Positions 1 to 13,583 of a stretch of 64,000 nt of DNA are shown here, in pieces; position 1 is the first letter of the stretch, and every line of letters starts with the position of its first letter. Made by a program: the position numbers and the translations under genes. The notes under the pieces are model-generated. The model was not told the origin of the DNA, made no database searches, and was given only the letters and a program-made list of their open reading frames with translations. The stretch comes from Copromyces sp. CBS 386.78 (Eukaryota; Ascomycota; Sordariomycetes; Sordariales; Sordariaceae): assembly GCA_030685235.1 (NCBI GenBank), contig MU839185.1, positions 1-64,000 on the forward strand, given 5' to 3'.

Positions 1-93
<93 letters not shown>
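1..93 (+). repeat. (AAC)31 microsatellite
   Basis: Thirty-one uninterrupted AAC triplets start at the window edge, so the true length is unknown. In the frame of the DUF829-like gene they encode Asn. They sit just before the conserved LLHMFSNGG block, in what would be a loop of the fold. Confidence 0.97.
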
Positions 94-94
<1 letters not shown>

Positions 95-993
95 TTACCA
101 GCAGAGTTCAAGAGGGCGTCGGACCTGGATCGGAAAACGACGGATTGGAAACAGACACAGGGACCACCAGCACGGCAACAGGAACGGGTGTCTTACTCCA
201 CATGTTCTCCAACGGCGGCTGCCACCTGGCCGTGCAACTCGCCCATGGTTACCTCGACTTTTACCACCAACCCTTACCCGTCAGCCTGCAAATCCTCGAC
301 TCCTCCCCCGGCACTTTTTCCATCTCCCAAACCTACGGCGCAGCAGTCCATTCCGTCCCCTCGCACCACCCCTGGGCTTTGCAGACGCTGGAAAAGTGGG
401 GATTGTGGGGAGCGGTGGTGTTTATTGCCGGATTTCAGCGGATGAGTGTGGGGGAGAAAGTGGTTAGGAAAAAATGGTTGGGGGGCGTGGGGGTGGATTT
501 TGAGGAGATGAGGGGGGAGGTTTTGAATGAGAGGGTTTGGGGCGGTGAAACGGGGAGGTTGTATTTGTATTCAAAGGTGGATGAGGCGGTTAGTTGGAGG
601 GATGTTGAGAGGCATGTTGAACAGGCCAAAAGGCTGGTGAAGGAAAGGGCGGTAAAGAAGGGAATTATTGGAAGGGGGGAGGTTCAAGCTGAAGTTGAAG
701 GGTTGGTCAGAGCGGAGAGGTTCGAGAAGGCGACTCATTGTGGGTTGGTGATGGAGGATGAGGAGAGATATTGGACGGCTGTGAGGGAGAGTTGGGAGGG
801 GCAGATGGAGAGAAGGGTGCGGTCTGGCCAGGAAGTATCTCAAGAAAAGTGCGAAGATGGGAAGGTCGTGTTGGGGGTCATGGATGAGGAACAAACGAAT
901 GGCATAGAGCCAGGGAAGACGTCTGGGGTTGAAGACGGAGTCGAGTCGAGAGGAGATGATTGTTTTAAGAGAACCCGCACGAGCAAGCTCTGA
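1..993 (+). CDS. DUF829/TMEM53-like protein, 5' end outside window
   Basis: The reading frame is open from base 1 to a TGA at 991-993, so the start and about the first 130 residues expected for the family lie left of the window. It opens with 31 AAC codons (poly-Asn), then a short linker, then the family hallmark LLHMFSNGG near base 193, which is the nucleophile-elbow-like segment of the DUF829 (TMEM53/PaxU-like) alpha/beta-hydrolase fold. A late segment, KATHCGLVMEDEERYW followed by a W-containing helix, fits the family's C-terminal His region, which usually reads SxHVxH...YW. The last 60 residues are charged and variable. The family is linked to membranes (TMEM53) and to indole-diterpene clusters (PaxU), but its biochemistry is poorly defined. 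Nothing here shows a cluster role. An intron upstream of the visible part cannot be excluded. Confidence 0.75.
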
Positions 994-1983
994 TGGGCTC
1001 AAGTGCAGCTGGCGCTTGTGCTATTTCGTCGGAGAGCGGACTTGCAGTTGGATTTTGGTGGGTGACAAGACACTTTGGGAATACACTACGACGTCGCTTG
1101 GCGTCAATCACCGATATCTCTCATCATGAGCAACGAGAATGTGACAGCCAAGATGCCTGAACGATCAATAATGAAAGCAGTTTCGAGTATCTGCGGTGTG
1201 CTTCCTCTCAAAGACGACGATCATGAACCGCAAAACTTGTTGTTTGCAATTGAAGAACCGGGTACAGCGGGAAGCAATTCTGGATGGTTGCATTGGTTCG
1301 TCCTTTAGCCCACCGGTGACCCACATTTAGCCCTCATTCACAAATCCCAGGGCGGTTAAGCGCATGAACAAACCTGGGGTTAGGGATCCACTGTCGTCTC
1401 CAACGACTCCAACTTTGTGCAACTCCACAATCAACCGCACCCCAACGCAACCTTCAACGCAACCTAACCTGGGGCATCCTCCCCGGAAAAAGAAAACAAA
1501 TCAACTCTGAACAAAACACAAAGTCGACATCTTCAAAGGGTACCTGCTTGAGAGACAGCGACAAGTTACAACGACATTGTGGATAATTCTCGAAAGAGCT
1601 CCCCAGGTTGTTTCGGAATATCGTCCGATCGGCTCGCAAGCCCCACTTTCATCCCAGAATCTGCAAGTAGTACAAAGTCCCACGACAACCCGGGCGCATC
1701 GGCTTTGTTTACTTTCAACCTTCCTGAACTTCCGACATCAACAACCACGGCGACCTGCTTCTTTTTCCGCGCTCGAGCCCCAAACAATAGCCACGTTCAG
1801 TTAAATGCACATTCGACTTGACCAAACCGACAATTGTGTCATGTTGAAACCCGGGTTTCACACCGCCTAACCCACATCACATGCAACGAAAACATAGCAG
1901 CGCTTGAATCCATCCAAATCGTTTGAGATCCGATAAAAACTAAAAAGACTTCATCCATTGGCGTATCACACCCCCCAATCCCA
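994..1983. other. Intergenic spacer
   Basis: This region lies between the DUF829-like gene and the 710-residue protein gene. Short ORFs on both strands (up to about 80 codons) overlap each other and have no recognisable domain. It probably holds the 3' UTR of the first gene and the promoter and leader of the next. I see no RNA gene. Confidence 0.6.
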
Positions 1984-4116
1984 ATGGCGCTTACATCGAC
2001 ATCGTCGCCCAGTGGAGCCGTCTCCAGCCGACAGACGGCTCTATCCATCGGCTGCGCTCCAAGGAAACAACTCAATAACATCGAGGTCCTCAGTCTGATG
2101 CGCCAGCAACGAGAACACCCGAGCCCACTAAAGGAATGGTCCCCCGTCCACCCAGGCATCCAGCTCAGGGTAAACCTGCTCAACAAACTCATCTCGAACC
2201 TCGAATGTACCCATCTTCGCCTCCAACAAGAGGCAACAAAGACCCAACAAGCCTCCCAAATCGTCCAAGACTTCGCCGCATGGCCCTCGATAGCACCCGA
2301 GTATGCCGCCATCAAGGCAGCCAACCCGTGGCTGGCAAAACAAGCCACCAAGTATGCTCGACCGGTCATCGAGAAGGAGTATACCCAGGCGATTGCGTTT
2401 CTGCAAGCTAGACAGAGGAGGGAACGCTTACCAGAAGGGGAGAAGCTTAAGAGGATAACATCCGGGGACGCGAGGACATCAAGTCCACCGTCGAGTCCCG
2501 CGGAACATTGCGAGCTTAGGAAGAAGGCGAGTAGTCAGGACCTGCGAGCAAGTCTCATTGCCCATCAAGGCTCGCTTGCTCGTCGTAGGCCAAGGACGCC
2601 CCCGGAGAAGGACGGAAACGGGAGACCGAAGACGCCCGAAAGACCCACCCCTAATGTTGCGCGACGACCGACCAAGACCCCAAGACCGCCAGTCAACGAG
2701 ATCAAGAAACTACACCTCACTCCACACGGCCCGAACAAGCTTTCGCCTTCCGACACTCACAGTACTCCATCGGGTCTGTCTCCCAGTCCGATGATGCCGA
2801 ACCAACTCTCGAAACCGAACGCCTCGCCGTTGGCCTGCCTACAGTCGATGGGCATCGTCCTCACCCCCGAACAAAGACTGGAGTTCTCCCAGCGTGCCGA
2901 GCAACTGGAAGCCATGGCATATCTCGAACTGCGTTGGCATAGGTTGCATTACGCAATGACAGAGATCCAAGAGTTCTGCGTTCGGGGGCTGGCAGTAAGG
3001 GAAAGCGAACGGATAGCCAAGATGATGTACCCAATACGAAGACGCAGACCAAGCATTAGTGGCAGTGGGGTTTCTGCGTTGCGGGGTTTACTGGCGGGCT
3101 TGGATGAGGACGACGACGTGACGCTCTTCGGTAGTGACGACGATTCGGGCGACGACCTCGACGACGACGACGACGACGACGATGATTCCGAAAACGAACT
3201 GGACGACTATGAAAAGGAGTGGGAAAATGAGCTGGAGGATTCCGACTTGGACGACGATTGCGACTCGGGAGAAAACGAGGACTCGGATGAGGACAACTTC
3301 CCCGGCTCGGCAGTTGCTTACAACCGCAAACACGGCGGTCGCGGCCCCGTCAACGCCAGCAATACCCCGAATCGCTTCGCCCGTGCGGGAGCGCAAAGTA
3401 GGCTGTCCATGTCCGAGGACAACGAACAGCAGCAGCAGCAGCAGCAGCAACAACAACAACTTCCTCTTGATCCCCATCACCCGCCCCTGCCTGACACGTC
3501 TCCCGTCATCTTCAGCGTCCAGCGCGACATTGTCCACCCAAGCATCGAACCCGAAACCGGGGAACCCATCGCCCTAACTCCCCCCGCCACACCAAAACCT
3601 GCCCCGCGAAAAATCAACCTCAACCCGCGCAACGTGACCCTGCCACCTTCCAACCCGCGCGTCTCAACGCTGAATCTCAACCTCGGTCTTGCCGGTGGCG
3701 TCAAGAATAAACCGAGCCCAGCACTAGCAAAAGAGATTGACACTCTCTTACCCTGTGAGAAAGAGAACTTGCCTAGCACGCCGCTAAAGACGCTGAATAT
3801 CAATCGGGGTAACGCGCGGCCGCTTGGTGGGACGGGGTTACTCACGCCGGCAGCGTCGGGGACGAGTAATGGTGGGAAGAAGGGGCTGATCGATTTGGGG
3901 ATTAAGAGTAGGCCTGTTCTGAAAAAGTCGGGGGGGACGTCAGCGGTGGTGGTGAAGGAGGTTGCTGGAGGAGGGAAAGAGGAGGAGGCGGCGGCGGCGG
4001 CGGCCAAGGAGAACTGTCCCCCGGCTGGTGGAGGAGGCAGACCTGGTGGGCTGTTGAAGCCGGGGCTGGGAAGGAGATTTTCTTATCATGCTGGCGGTGG
4101 GAGGGTTTTGGGCTAG
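1984..4116 (+). CDS. Acidic low-complexity protein of unknown function, 710 aa
   Basis: This is a single open frame from ATG at 1984 (context CCCAATGG) to TAG at 4114-4116, with no intron needed. I do not recognise the family. The first 140 residues and about residues 285-355 look folded and helical (for example a stretch rich in Leu, Glu and Arg around LTPEQRLEFSQRAEQLEAMA). Between them is a basic Pro/Ser/Thr-rich linker. Residues about 373-440 form a strongly acidic Asp/Glu tract. Residues 482-492 are 11 Gln (seven CAG, four CAA). The remainder is Pro/Asn-rich with basic patches and an Ala run near the end. This composition is common in fungal nuclear or chromatin-associated proteins, but that is only an inference. 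There is no signal peptide or membrane segment. Confidence 0.75.
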   Translation: MALTSTSSPSGAVSSRQTALSIGCAPRKQLNNIEVLSLMRQQREHPSPLKEWSPVHPGIQLRVNLLNKLISNLECTHLRLQQEATKTQQASQIVQDFAAWPSIAPEYAAIKAANPWLAKQATKYARPVIEKEYTQAIAFLQARQRRERLPEGEKLKRITSGDARTSSPPSSPAEHCELRKKASSQDLRASLIAHQGSLARRRPRTPPEKDGNGRPKTPERPTPNVARRPTKTPRPPVNEIKKLHLTPHGPNKLSPSDTHSTPSGLSPSPMMPNQLSKPNASPLACLQSMGIVLTPEQRLEFSQRAEQLEAMAYLELRWHRLHYAMTEIQEFCVRGLAVRESERIAKMMYPIRRRRPSISGSGVSALRGLLAGLDEDDDVTLFGSDDDSGDDLDDDDDDDDDSENELDDYEKEWENELEDSDLDDDCDSGENEDSDEDNFPGSAVAYNRKHGGRGPVNASNTPNRFARAGAQSRLSMSEDNEQQQQQQQQQQQLPLDPHHPPLPDTSPVIFSVQRDIVHPSIEPETGEPIALTPPATPKPAPRKINLNPRNVTLPPSNPRVSTLNLNLGLAGGVKNKPSPALAKEIDTLLPCEKENLPSTPLKTLNINRGNARPLGGTGLLTPAASGTSNGGKKGLIDLGIKSRPVLKKSGGTSAVVVKEVAGGGKEEEAAAAAAKENCPPAGGGGRPGGLLKPGLGRRFSYHAGGGRVLG
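3427..3459 (+). repeat. Poly-Gln codon run (CAG/CAA)
   Basis: Seven CAG codons followed by four CAA codons encode 11 consecutive Gln inside the 710-residue protein. Such a run is likely to vary in length between strains. Confidence 0.95.
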
Positions 4117-4764
4117 GTCTGTTCGTAGGTATGGAAAGCCTTTTCTTCCCATATGAAGGAAATGGAAAAGGTGTAAGAGAAAAAAAATGTGTTGTTGTTT
4201 ATGCATAAACGAGTGATTGGAGGTCTGTGAGAGAAAGCTCCTGAGACCTAGAGGGATGGAAGGCATTCCAGTCTGGTGCGATGTCTCAGTTTGGTGTGCT
4301 CCCCTTGCACATACTGATGGGTTTTCTTGGAGCATCACTCTTGGATATAACATGACGGGGGGAAGACAGTGAGCGAAGAGCGACAGGAGAGACAACAAGC
4401 CTGTTTGGTGGCTGCCTGCGAGCCACAGCGGTTCCGGCAGCGAACAGATGAAGAAAAAGCAATACCCGTATATATACATACATAGCCTGTGGCAGAGGGC
4501 GCATTTATGGTGTTAGGCTTACAATTACTACTAGAAGAAATACATATCAAGTCAACTAGCATATTGTTACAGTCAAAGCCGTCCGGACATCTCTATTGTT
4601 TTGCTGTAATATGCTTCTCTTTCGGTTACGTTCGTTGGCGCTGTTGCCTTTTGTCAGGATCTGGTACAATATGAGTAAGAGTTTTGGGGTGGGGGGGGGG
4701 AAGGGCTAGGTAGGGTACATAAGACCACCAAACTGATAATTTTGTCATCAACAAAAATCTTGAA
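4117..4764. other. Intergenic spacer
   Basis: Probable 3' UTR of the 710-residue gene followed by spacer before the initiator tRNA. It includes a short G run at about 4690-4700. Minus-strand ORFs of 60-180 codons here are low-complexity and overlapping, and I do not support them as genes. Confidence 0.6.
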
Positions 4765-4836
4765 AGCTGCATGGCGCAGCGGAAGCGCGCCGGGCTCATA
4801 ACCCGGAGGTCACTCGATCGAAACGAGTTGCAGCTA
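4765..4836 (+). tRNA. Initiator tRNA-Met (CAT)
   Basis: The 72-nt sequence folds as a cloverleaf with a 7-bp acceptor stem (AGCTGCA with TGCAGCT) and discriminator A. The anticodon loop is CTCATAA (CAT). Three eukaryotic initiator hallmarks are visible: an A1-T72 pair, three G-C pairs at the base of the anticodon stem (GGG/CCC), and a T-loop reading ATCGAAA, with A54 and A60 where elongators have T54. There is no intron. A T-rich run starting about 7 nt downstream fits an RNA polymerase III terminator. CCA is not encoded, as expected for a nuclear gene. Confidence 0.96.
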
Positions 4837-5297
4837 AAGTACGTTTTTCTTTTTTTTTTTAAATCGACTCGTTTTGTTCTCTTTTGTAGGCCATATTCCC
4901 TCTCCTGATCATTGTATTTTTTCTAAACCCCCAAAAATTTTGCCTCTGTTTTTGCCGCTTGTGAGAACCTCTCTTGCTTACCACTCAATAATTCCTTCAA
5001 TGCCAAAAATCCGTTACGTCTTTCAGGCATGAACTTGTAGTGTGGCTATTTTTTTGTGTGTGCCATTCATTCCGCTGAATGAATGAATAAATAGGGCTCA
5101 TAAAAAGGCTTGGCGCTCCTACTACACCAAACCCAACCTGGACGACGGTAAGTAAGCTACCTAGTCGCGAGACCTTCAATCGTTGGTCGTTCGTTGGTCG
5201 TTAGTTTAAGGCAGCAAGCAAACAAAGCTCGATTCCACCTAAGCGGAGTCGGCTACGTAAGATGTTGGAACAAAGCAAATAGAAAAACAAGTAATTG
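4837..5297. other. Spacer between two tRNA genes
   Basis: It begins with a T-rich pol III terminator region (4841-4860) and is otherwise AT-leaning. It includes a near-repeat GAATGAATGAATAAATA around 5077-5093 and GTTGGTCGTTCGTTGGTCGTT near 5182. I see no gene. Confidence 0.6.
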
Positions 5298-5369
5298 TCC
5301 GGTATAGTGTAACGGTTAACATATCGCGTTTTCACCGCGAAGCTCGGGGTTCGATTCCCCGTACCGGAG
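5298..5369 (+). tRNA. tRNA-Glu (TTC)
   Basis: The 72-nt cloverleaf has acceptor stem TCCGGTA with TACCGGA, anticodon stem TCGCG/CGCGA and loop TTTTCAC. The anticodon is TTC, which reads GAA. The T arm is GGGGTTCGATTCCCC, a perfect B box. There is no intron. A T-rich run starts immediately downstream (from 5370) and fits pol III termination. Confidence 0.96.
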
Positions 5370-5820
5370 TTTCTTTTTGTTTTTCGACTTTGTACCATAT
5401 TCATTTCTTTGTGTGCCCTTTTTTTTTCTTTCAACCTCGGTATTCCGACCAAGCAATAGAACGATTCGCATATAGTACGTTTTTTTGCCGTCAAGAGACT
5501 TTACAGACAGCAAGCAGCATGTATGTGGCTTTTCACCTTTTCACCGCTCGTTTGTGGGAGATGGAGCCATCGCAGAGCAATGACCGGAACACCTTTCAAG
5601 CAAGCAAACTTGTATGAGCTCAAAACATGTAGTTGTTATGCCCAAGACAAGAAAGTGGTTCGTATATATATATACAAAGATGTGCCAAGATATATACATA
5701 TATAGACAATGAAGTCCGGCCTCAGTGGGCCATTCAAAACAACATCACACACGTCTCCTCCTCATCAGCCCCTCTACTAAAACATTCCACACGAATTGCT
5801 CCCACGTCGGCTAGCTCACC
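5370..5820. other. Spacer downstream of tRNA-Glu
   Basis: It contains the T-rich pol III terminator, a short TATATA-rich stretch (5660-5705), and probably the 3' UTR of the minus-strand GH74 gene. No gene is supported. Confidence 0.6.
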
Positions 5821-8765
5821 TCACAAGCACTGCGAATAGTAATCATTCTGCTTCTGGCAAGTATAAGGCGACACGCAAGCCGTCGGGCCCGCCCACCCAA
5901 TGCCTCCGCACTGAGCCCAGTGCTGCGCGAGGTTAGTGCCGGTAGGCGCCGCAGCCGACGAGGATTTAGTGCTGGTGGAAGAAGTAGAGGTAGTCGTCTT
6001 CACAGTCGACGTCACTAGCGTGGTGGTAGCCTTGCTGGTCGTGCTGGTCGTGGTCACCGGGGCAGCAGTGGAAGTAGAAGTAGTCTTGAGCGCCGACGAC
6101 GTGGTAGCAGGGGCGGTACCGCTAGTAGAAACCTGCGCATAAAGCACACCGCGTCCGTTGGTACCGACATACACCTGCCCAGCGACATTTCCGGAACCGA
6201 CGACCTTGTTAGCAGAGATGGACCCAAAGCCCTGAGAGCCCTGGACGTCAGTCCAGGTAGCACCAGCGTTGGCGCTAGCGTAAAGCTTGTTGCCGCTGGC
6301 GCCGGTGCCGAAGACGTACAAGTTCCACGAGCCGGAAGCGGAGCCGACACCGAGGGAGATGGACTGCGTGTTGGTGACGCCGCTGAGCTGGGTGAAGGAG
6401 ACGCCAAAGTTGGTGGAGCGGAAGACGCCCACATCCGTGCTGACGTACAGCTCGCCGGCGACGGCGGGGTGGGCGACCATGTCACGGACGGCCTTGGCGG
6501 AGCCGAGGGCACCAGAGACAGCGGTGAAGGTGGCGCCGATATCGACGCTGCGGTAGAAGGTGCCGGTGGAAGACCCGGCGTAGAAGGCTGTGTTGTTGCG
6601 CTTGTCGGAGGCGATGACGGCGCCCGAGGGGAGCGAGCCCACGGCGGTGAAGGTGCCCTGGTTCTGCGAGCGGAGCACGCCGGCGTTGCCGGATGACCAG
6701 ACGATGGTGTCGGCGTCGGCAGAGTAGGCGACCGTGCCGCTGTTCTTGCTGGTGTCGGTGCCGTAGTGCATGTTCCACGAGGCGCCGCCGTCCGAGGAGA
6801 CGGCGACTTGCTGCGAGCCGGAGCCGTTGCCAATACGGACTACGTTGGCCGGCTTGTTGCCTGCGTAGTCGACGTCCGTGGAGCTGGCCCACATGGGCGT
6901 CATCCAGGGCGTCTTGGGAGAGATGCCCAGGTCGGCGCTGGTCTTGAAGGTGAAACCGCAGTCGTCACCAACGGCCGCCAAGAGCTCGGAACCACCAGGG
7001 GCGGAAGCGAGACCAAGGACTGCGAACTCCTCGATGCCGACGGCCAAGGATGAGATGGAGATGTTGTGGACGGTGTCCCACTTGGTCAGGTCGTGGCCGC
7101 CGTAGACGGTGAGACCGGTGGCGTAGAGCCAGTGGTCGCTGTCGAGGGGGTCGATCTCGAGGGATTCGATCATCCAGCCGAGACGCTTGCTGTCCTGAGA
7201 GATGAAGCCAGCCTCGATCCAGGGGGCGTTGTTGGCCTGTTGGTCAGTTGGGTTAGTACGATGCTAGAAGAGTGTGCAAGGGAATGCCTTACGGTCAATC
7301 CATAGTACCAGTTCTGGTTGGGATAACCAGCCCAATCCCAGATGGGAGACCAGGTGGCGCCCGAGTCGGTAGAGCGGAAGATCTGGGCATCGGGCCACCA
7401 CGAGTTCAAGCTGGCCACCATAATGGTACCGGGCTTCTGCAAGTCGACACCCAAGCCACCAAAGCCATAGTAGAGGTCGCTGCCGGAAACGGGAGTGATG
7501 TTCTTCCAGGTACCGTTGGTGATGTCGTAGCGGTAAACACCGCCGGCAGTGCCGTCGTAGGGACCGGTTCCATCGCTGTAGGTGAGATAAAGGGCCTTCT
7601 CGGTGGGTTGGAGCTTGCACTTGTGAGGGAAGTATGTGCCGGGCTGGCCAGCGACAGCGGACCAAGTGGCACCGGCGTCATTGGAAACCCAGACGGAAGA
7701 AGTGCTGTTAGTGGCAGAACCAACAAAGATGCGAGAGGTGGCGCCGTTGGTGGTGGCGGAAGTCGAGTCGAAGGTAACAAAGGCAATGCCCTGCTTGTCG
7801 TTGTTGTAGCCGTTGGTATCGGAGGGGTCCACAATGTAGTCGCCGACGGCCGTGAACGAAGACACCTTGGAGAAGGTGACACCGCCGTCTGTGCTCTTAT
7901 AGAGACCGTTGCCGCTGCGAGCACCGAAGTAGATAATCTTGGAGTTCTTGGGGTCGACAGCAAGTCTCTCGCCCATGCCACGGCCAGGCATGTTTCCTCC
8001 AACCTTGAAGGGCAGTTCGGTGGTGGACCATGTGGCACCTCTGTCGGAACTGCGGATGATAGCACCATTGTTGGGATCCCATCTAGTACCTTGTTAGTCC
8101 ATGTCGAAGGGGGTTGAGAACCTGTGAGAAGATTCTGGGCGTTTGCTGCACAGACCGCTAGTCCTTTGCGCTGCAGGGCCTTTGCCCTGCAACCCTCCTT
8201 TGACAGCGGATCTGGCACCTCCCAGAATCCCCTCCTTTGCAGACCTTCCTCTTTATCACCAGTTCTATATAACTGGTGATCCCCTCCAGCTTCAGTTAGC
8301 TGGATCCCTCAATCAATACACATCATCATTCTATCTTTCGTGATCCATCTCATAGAACCTTTTTCAAGACTTACGAGTTGGTGTACATGCCAGTGGCGGC
8401 ATAGACCTTGTTGGGATCTTGAGGATCGAGAGCAACAGCATCGATACCCCAGTTGCCCCTAATGATGGTATGGTCAGCATACATGTAGTGGAAAAAGGAA
8501 GGGAGTCGATGATATCTAGTTCTTACCACTTGACATCCGTAGTGATGGAGTCGGTAACGGCCGTCCAGGAGTCATCGGCATTCAGTCTGTAGAGACCGCC
8601 AATATCGGTACGAGCATATGCAACGCCCTTGGCCGTTGGGTGAAAGACGAAACCAGGAACGAAACCACCGCCACCGCCGATGTTGACGTTCTTCCAGGAA
8701 GCAACAGCCCTCACAGGAGCTGCCGCGGCTGCTAGAAGCAGCTGAATGGCCGAGAAGCTCTTCAT
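5821..8765 (-). CDS. gh74-1: GH74 endo-xyloglucanase with CBM1, secreted
   Basis: Four exons read on the minus strand: 8765-8527, 8458-8375, 8082-7293 and 7236-5821. Joined, they keep frame for 842 residues. A signal peptide ([20 protein letters not shown]) is followed by two seven-bladed propeller halves made of repeated sialidase-like SxDxGxTW motifs, the GH74 arrangement. The family's two catalytic Asp residues probably lie in TDIGGLYR near the N-terminus and in GDDCGF in the last exon. A Thr/Ser-rich linker leads to a C-terminal type-1 cellulose-binding module with the CGGIGW and SQCL signatures and four Cys. Known GH74 enzymes cleave the xyloglucan backbone outside the cell. The second intron (8083-8374) is unusually long and hairpin-rich. 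The gene is divergent from the GH2 gene across a 1.4-kb spacer. Confidence 0.95.
8083..8374 (-). other. Long intron of the GH74 gene with a hairpin-rich insertion
   Basis: The intron has donor GTAAGT, branch GACTAAC and acceptor TAG. Its 292 nt contrast with 68 and 56 nt for the gene's other introns. Between about 8131 and 8304 it carries four inverted repeats: a 9-bp outer pair (8131-8139 with 8221-8229) enclosing a GCAGGGC/GCCCTGC hairpin (8173-8190), then ATCACCAGTT/AACTGGTGAT (8255-8280) and TCCAGCT/AGCTGGA (8285-8304). TCCTTTG recurs three times between them. It does not code for protein. Confidence 0.85.
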
Positions 8766-8843
8766 GATGGGCCTGTCGACAGGAGGTGTGTCGTTCAGCA
8801 GAGCCTCCAAGAACAACGGTCCAGACAGGAGATCACCATGCAG

Positions 8844-8852
8844 TTAATATAT
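8844..8852 (-). promoter_or_regulatory. TATA-like element upstream of GH74
   Basis: On the minus strand it reads ATATATTAA, about 80 nt upstream of the start codon at 8765. The position fits a core promoter, but no transcript start is known. Confidence 0.4.
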
Positions 8853-9984
8853 CAGCCCGTCCGCCAAGGACCATGGCATCTCTACCCGTCTACCCGGAGA
8901 GTGCGTACGCCATGGTTCGACGATATTCGGGAGCGCTGCCATGGCTCTGAGTCGGCGTAAGTGGAGGCGGCGGAGAGATTGTTTCTTTCGAGGACCGACT
9001 GGCGTGCTGGAACGTCATGCTCCAGGGCGGACGGAGATGAAGAAGGAGGCAGAAGAGAGAAAGTGACCGAGGATTCCACAAATCGTTTGGTATAGCGAAA
9101 GAGGGACAGTCCACGCTGCCGGGCCCGAGTTACCGTCGCTACTACTTTGGTATGCGGAAGCGTGGAGCATCAACCTCCGCGTTTCATTCACTTTCCGCGT
9201 GCTTGTGGATGGCAGGGGGACAGGGACCGGGGGTGGCAATAGCCGAAGTCGTGGAGATCGGGTCATATGGGGGCGACGAGGAGATTCAACTACATATTGA
9301 AAAAGAGTTGCGCTTCCTGCAATCTATTTTCGATCATCGGGTTGTTCTGTTTGAAGTCTGGTGATGTTTTTGTTTTGTTTGATTTGTGCCGTTGCCCAGG
9401 GAGAAGTGGGTTGCACAGGCCCTGGAGTCAGCGCTGTTAGCAGGAGACCTCACACTGATTGATTGAGGATTGAATATTGGCGCTCTTTGCTGGTGACCCC
9501 AACCTAAAAAGTGTGGTTTATAATTCAACCATATAAATTCGTGATCCCATATGTTTTCGTGCGTCATTCAGTGTTTTATCCCCCAATTTTGAGGAGGCTC
9601 TTTGTCAATAACAGTTGAAGCTGGCAAGAACCCAGCTAGCAGCAATTACTAGAGGTAACATCCAACCCTAACCCCTAGATACTTAACCCGTCCTTCCCGT
9701 CTCCTCCTCTTCTTCCTCAACTTCACCTTCCCCGCACTCTTCCAATGTTTCTCCCCGCACATGCATCGCTGCCATGTTCCGTCGGTGGGAAGTACACCGT
9801 GTGGCAGCTGACCTTGATTTCTCGCCTCGGGGTTCCAATTGGGAAACACCAAAGCATCCGTTGGAAGGACATCATGACCGCACCCATCAATCTCTTTTGC
9901 CGCATCTGATCTTCTCAATTGGACACTCGAACCTCACCGTTTGAAAGGTCTTGGGAAAGTCTATCGGCTTGTTTATTTGGGGAG

Positions 9985-9993
9985 GATATAATC
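9985..9993 (+). promoter_or_regulatory. TATA-like element upstream of GH2
   Basis: GATATAATC lies about 175 nt upstream of the ATG at 10166. It is a candidate core promoter element only. Confidence 0.35.
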
Positions 9994-10087
9994 TCGACTC
10001 CCACTCCGACATCACACGTTGTCGTCTTCCTAATCAAATCCTCATGCTTACCAGATCATTCGTTCTTCCAGAATTTCATATCCCTAA

Positions 10088-13337
<3,250 letters not shown>

Positions 13338-13583
13338 GCTACTTGGGTTAGGTTATTTAGAGTGTGGTAAGGGGAGGGAGGTAAGTAGGTACCTATGGAT
13401 GGATCAAACAAGCAAGGTCATGTATACCGTCTGTTTGCTTTTCTGCTTCTAGTCTAGTTATTATCCTACCAAGTATCATAGGGAATAGGGAATAGGAAAT
13501 GGGTATACCCATTTAAACAGACGATACCAAAGCACCCAACATCCTCCTCATGTTGTCTAGGCTGGCTGGCCTCCGCTAGTCTA

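Noticed and set aside
3088..4479. Minus-strand ORFs opposite the 710-residue gene
   Set aside because: Hydrophobic Val/Leu runs are the reverse complement of the Asp and Gln triplet tracts. No independent support.
6054..6833. Long shadow ORFs on both strands within the GH74 gene
   Set aside because: They lie inside the GH74 coding exon in other frames. Their Pro/Ser/Arg or Gly/Val content is what GC-rich third positions produce.
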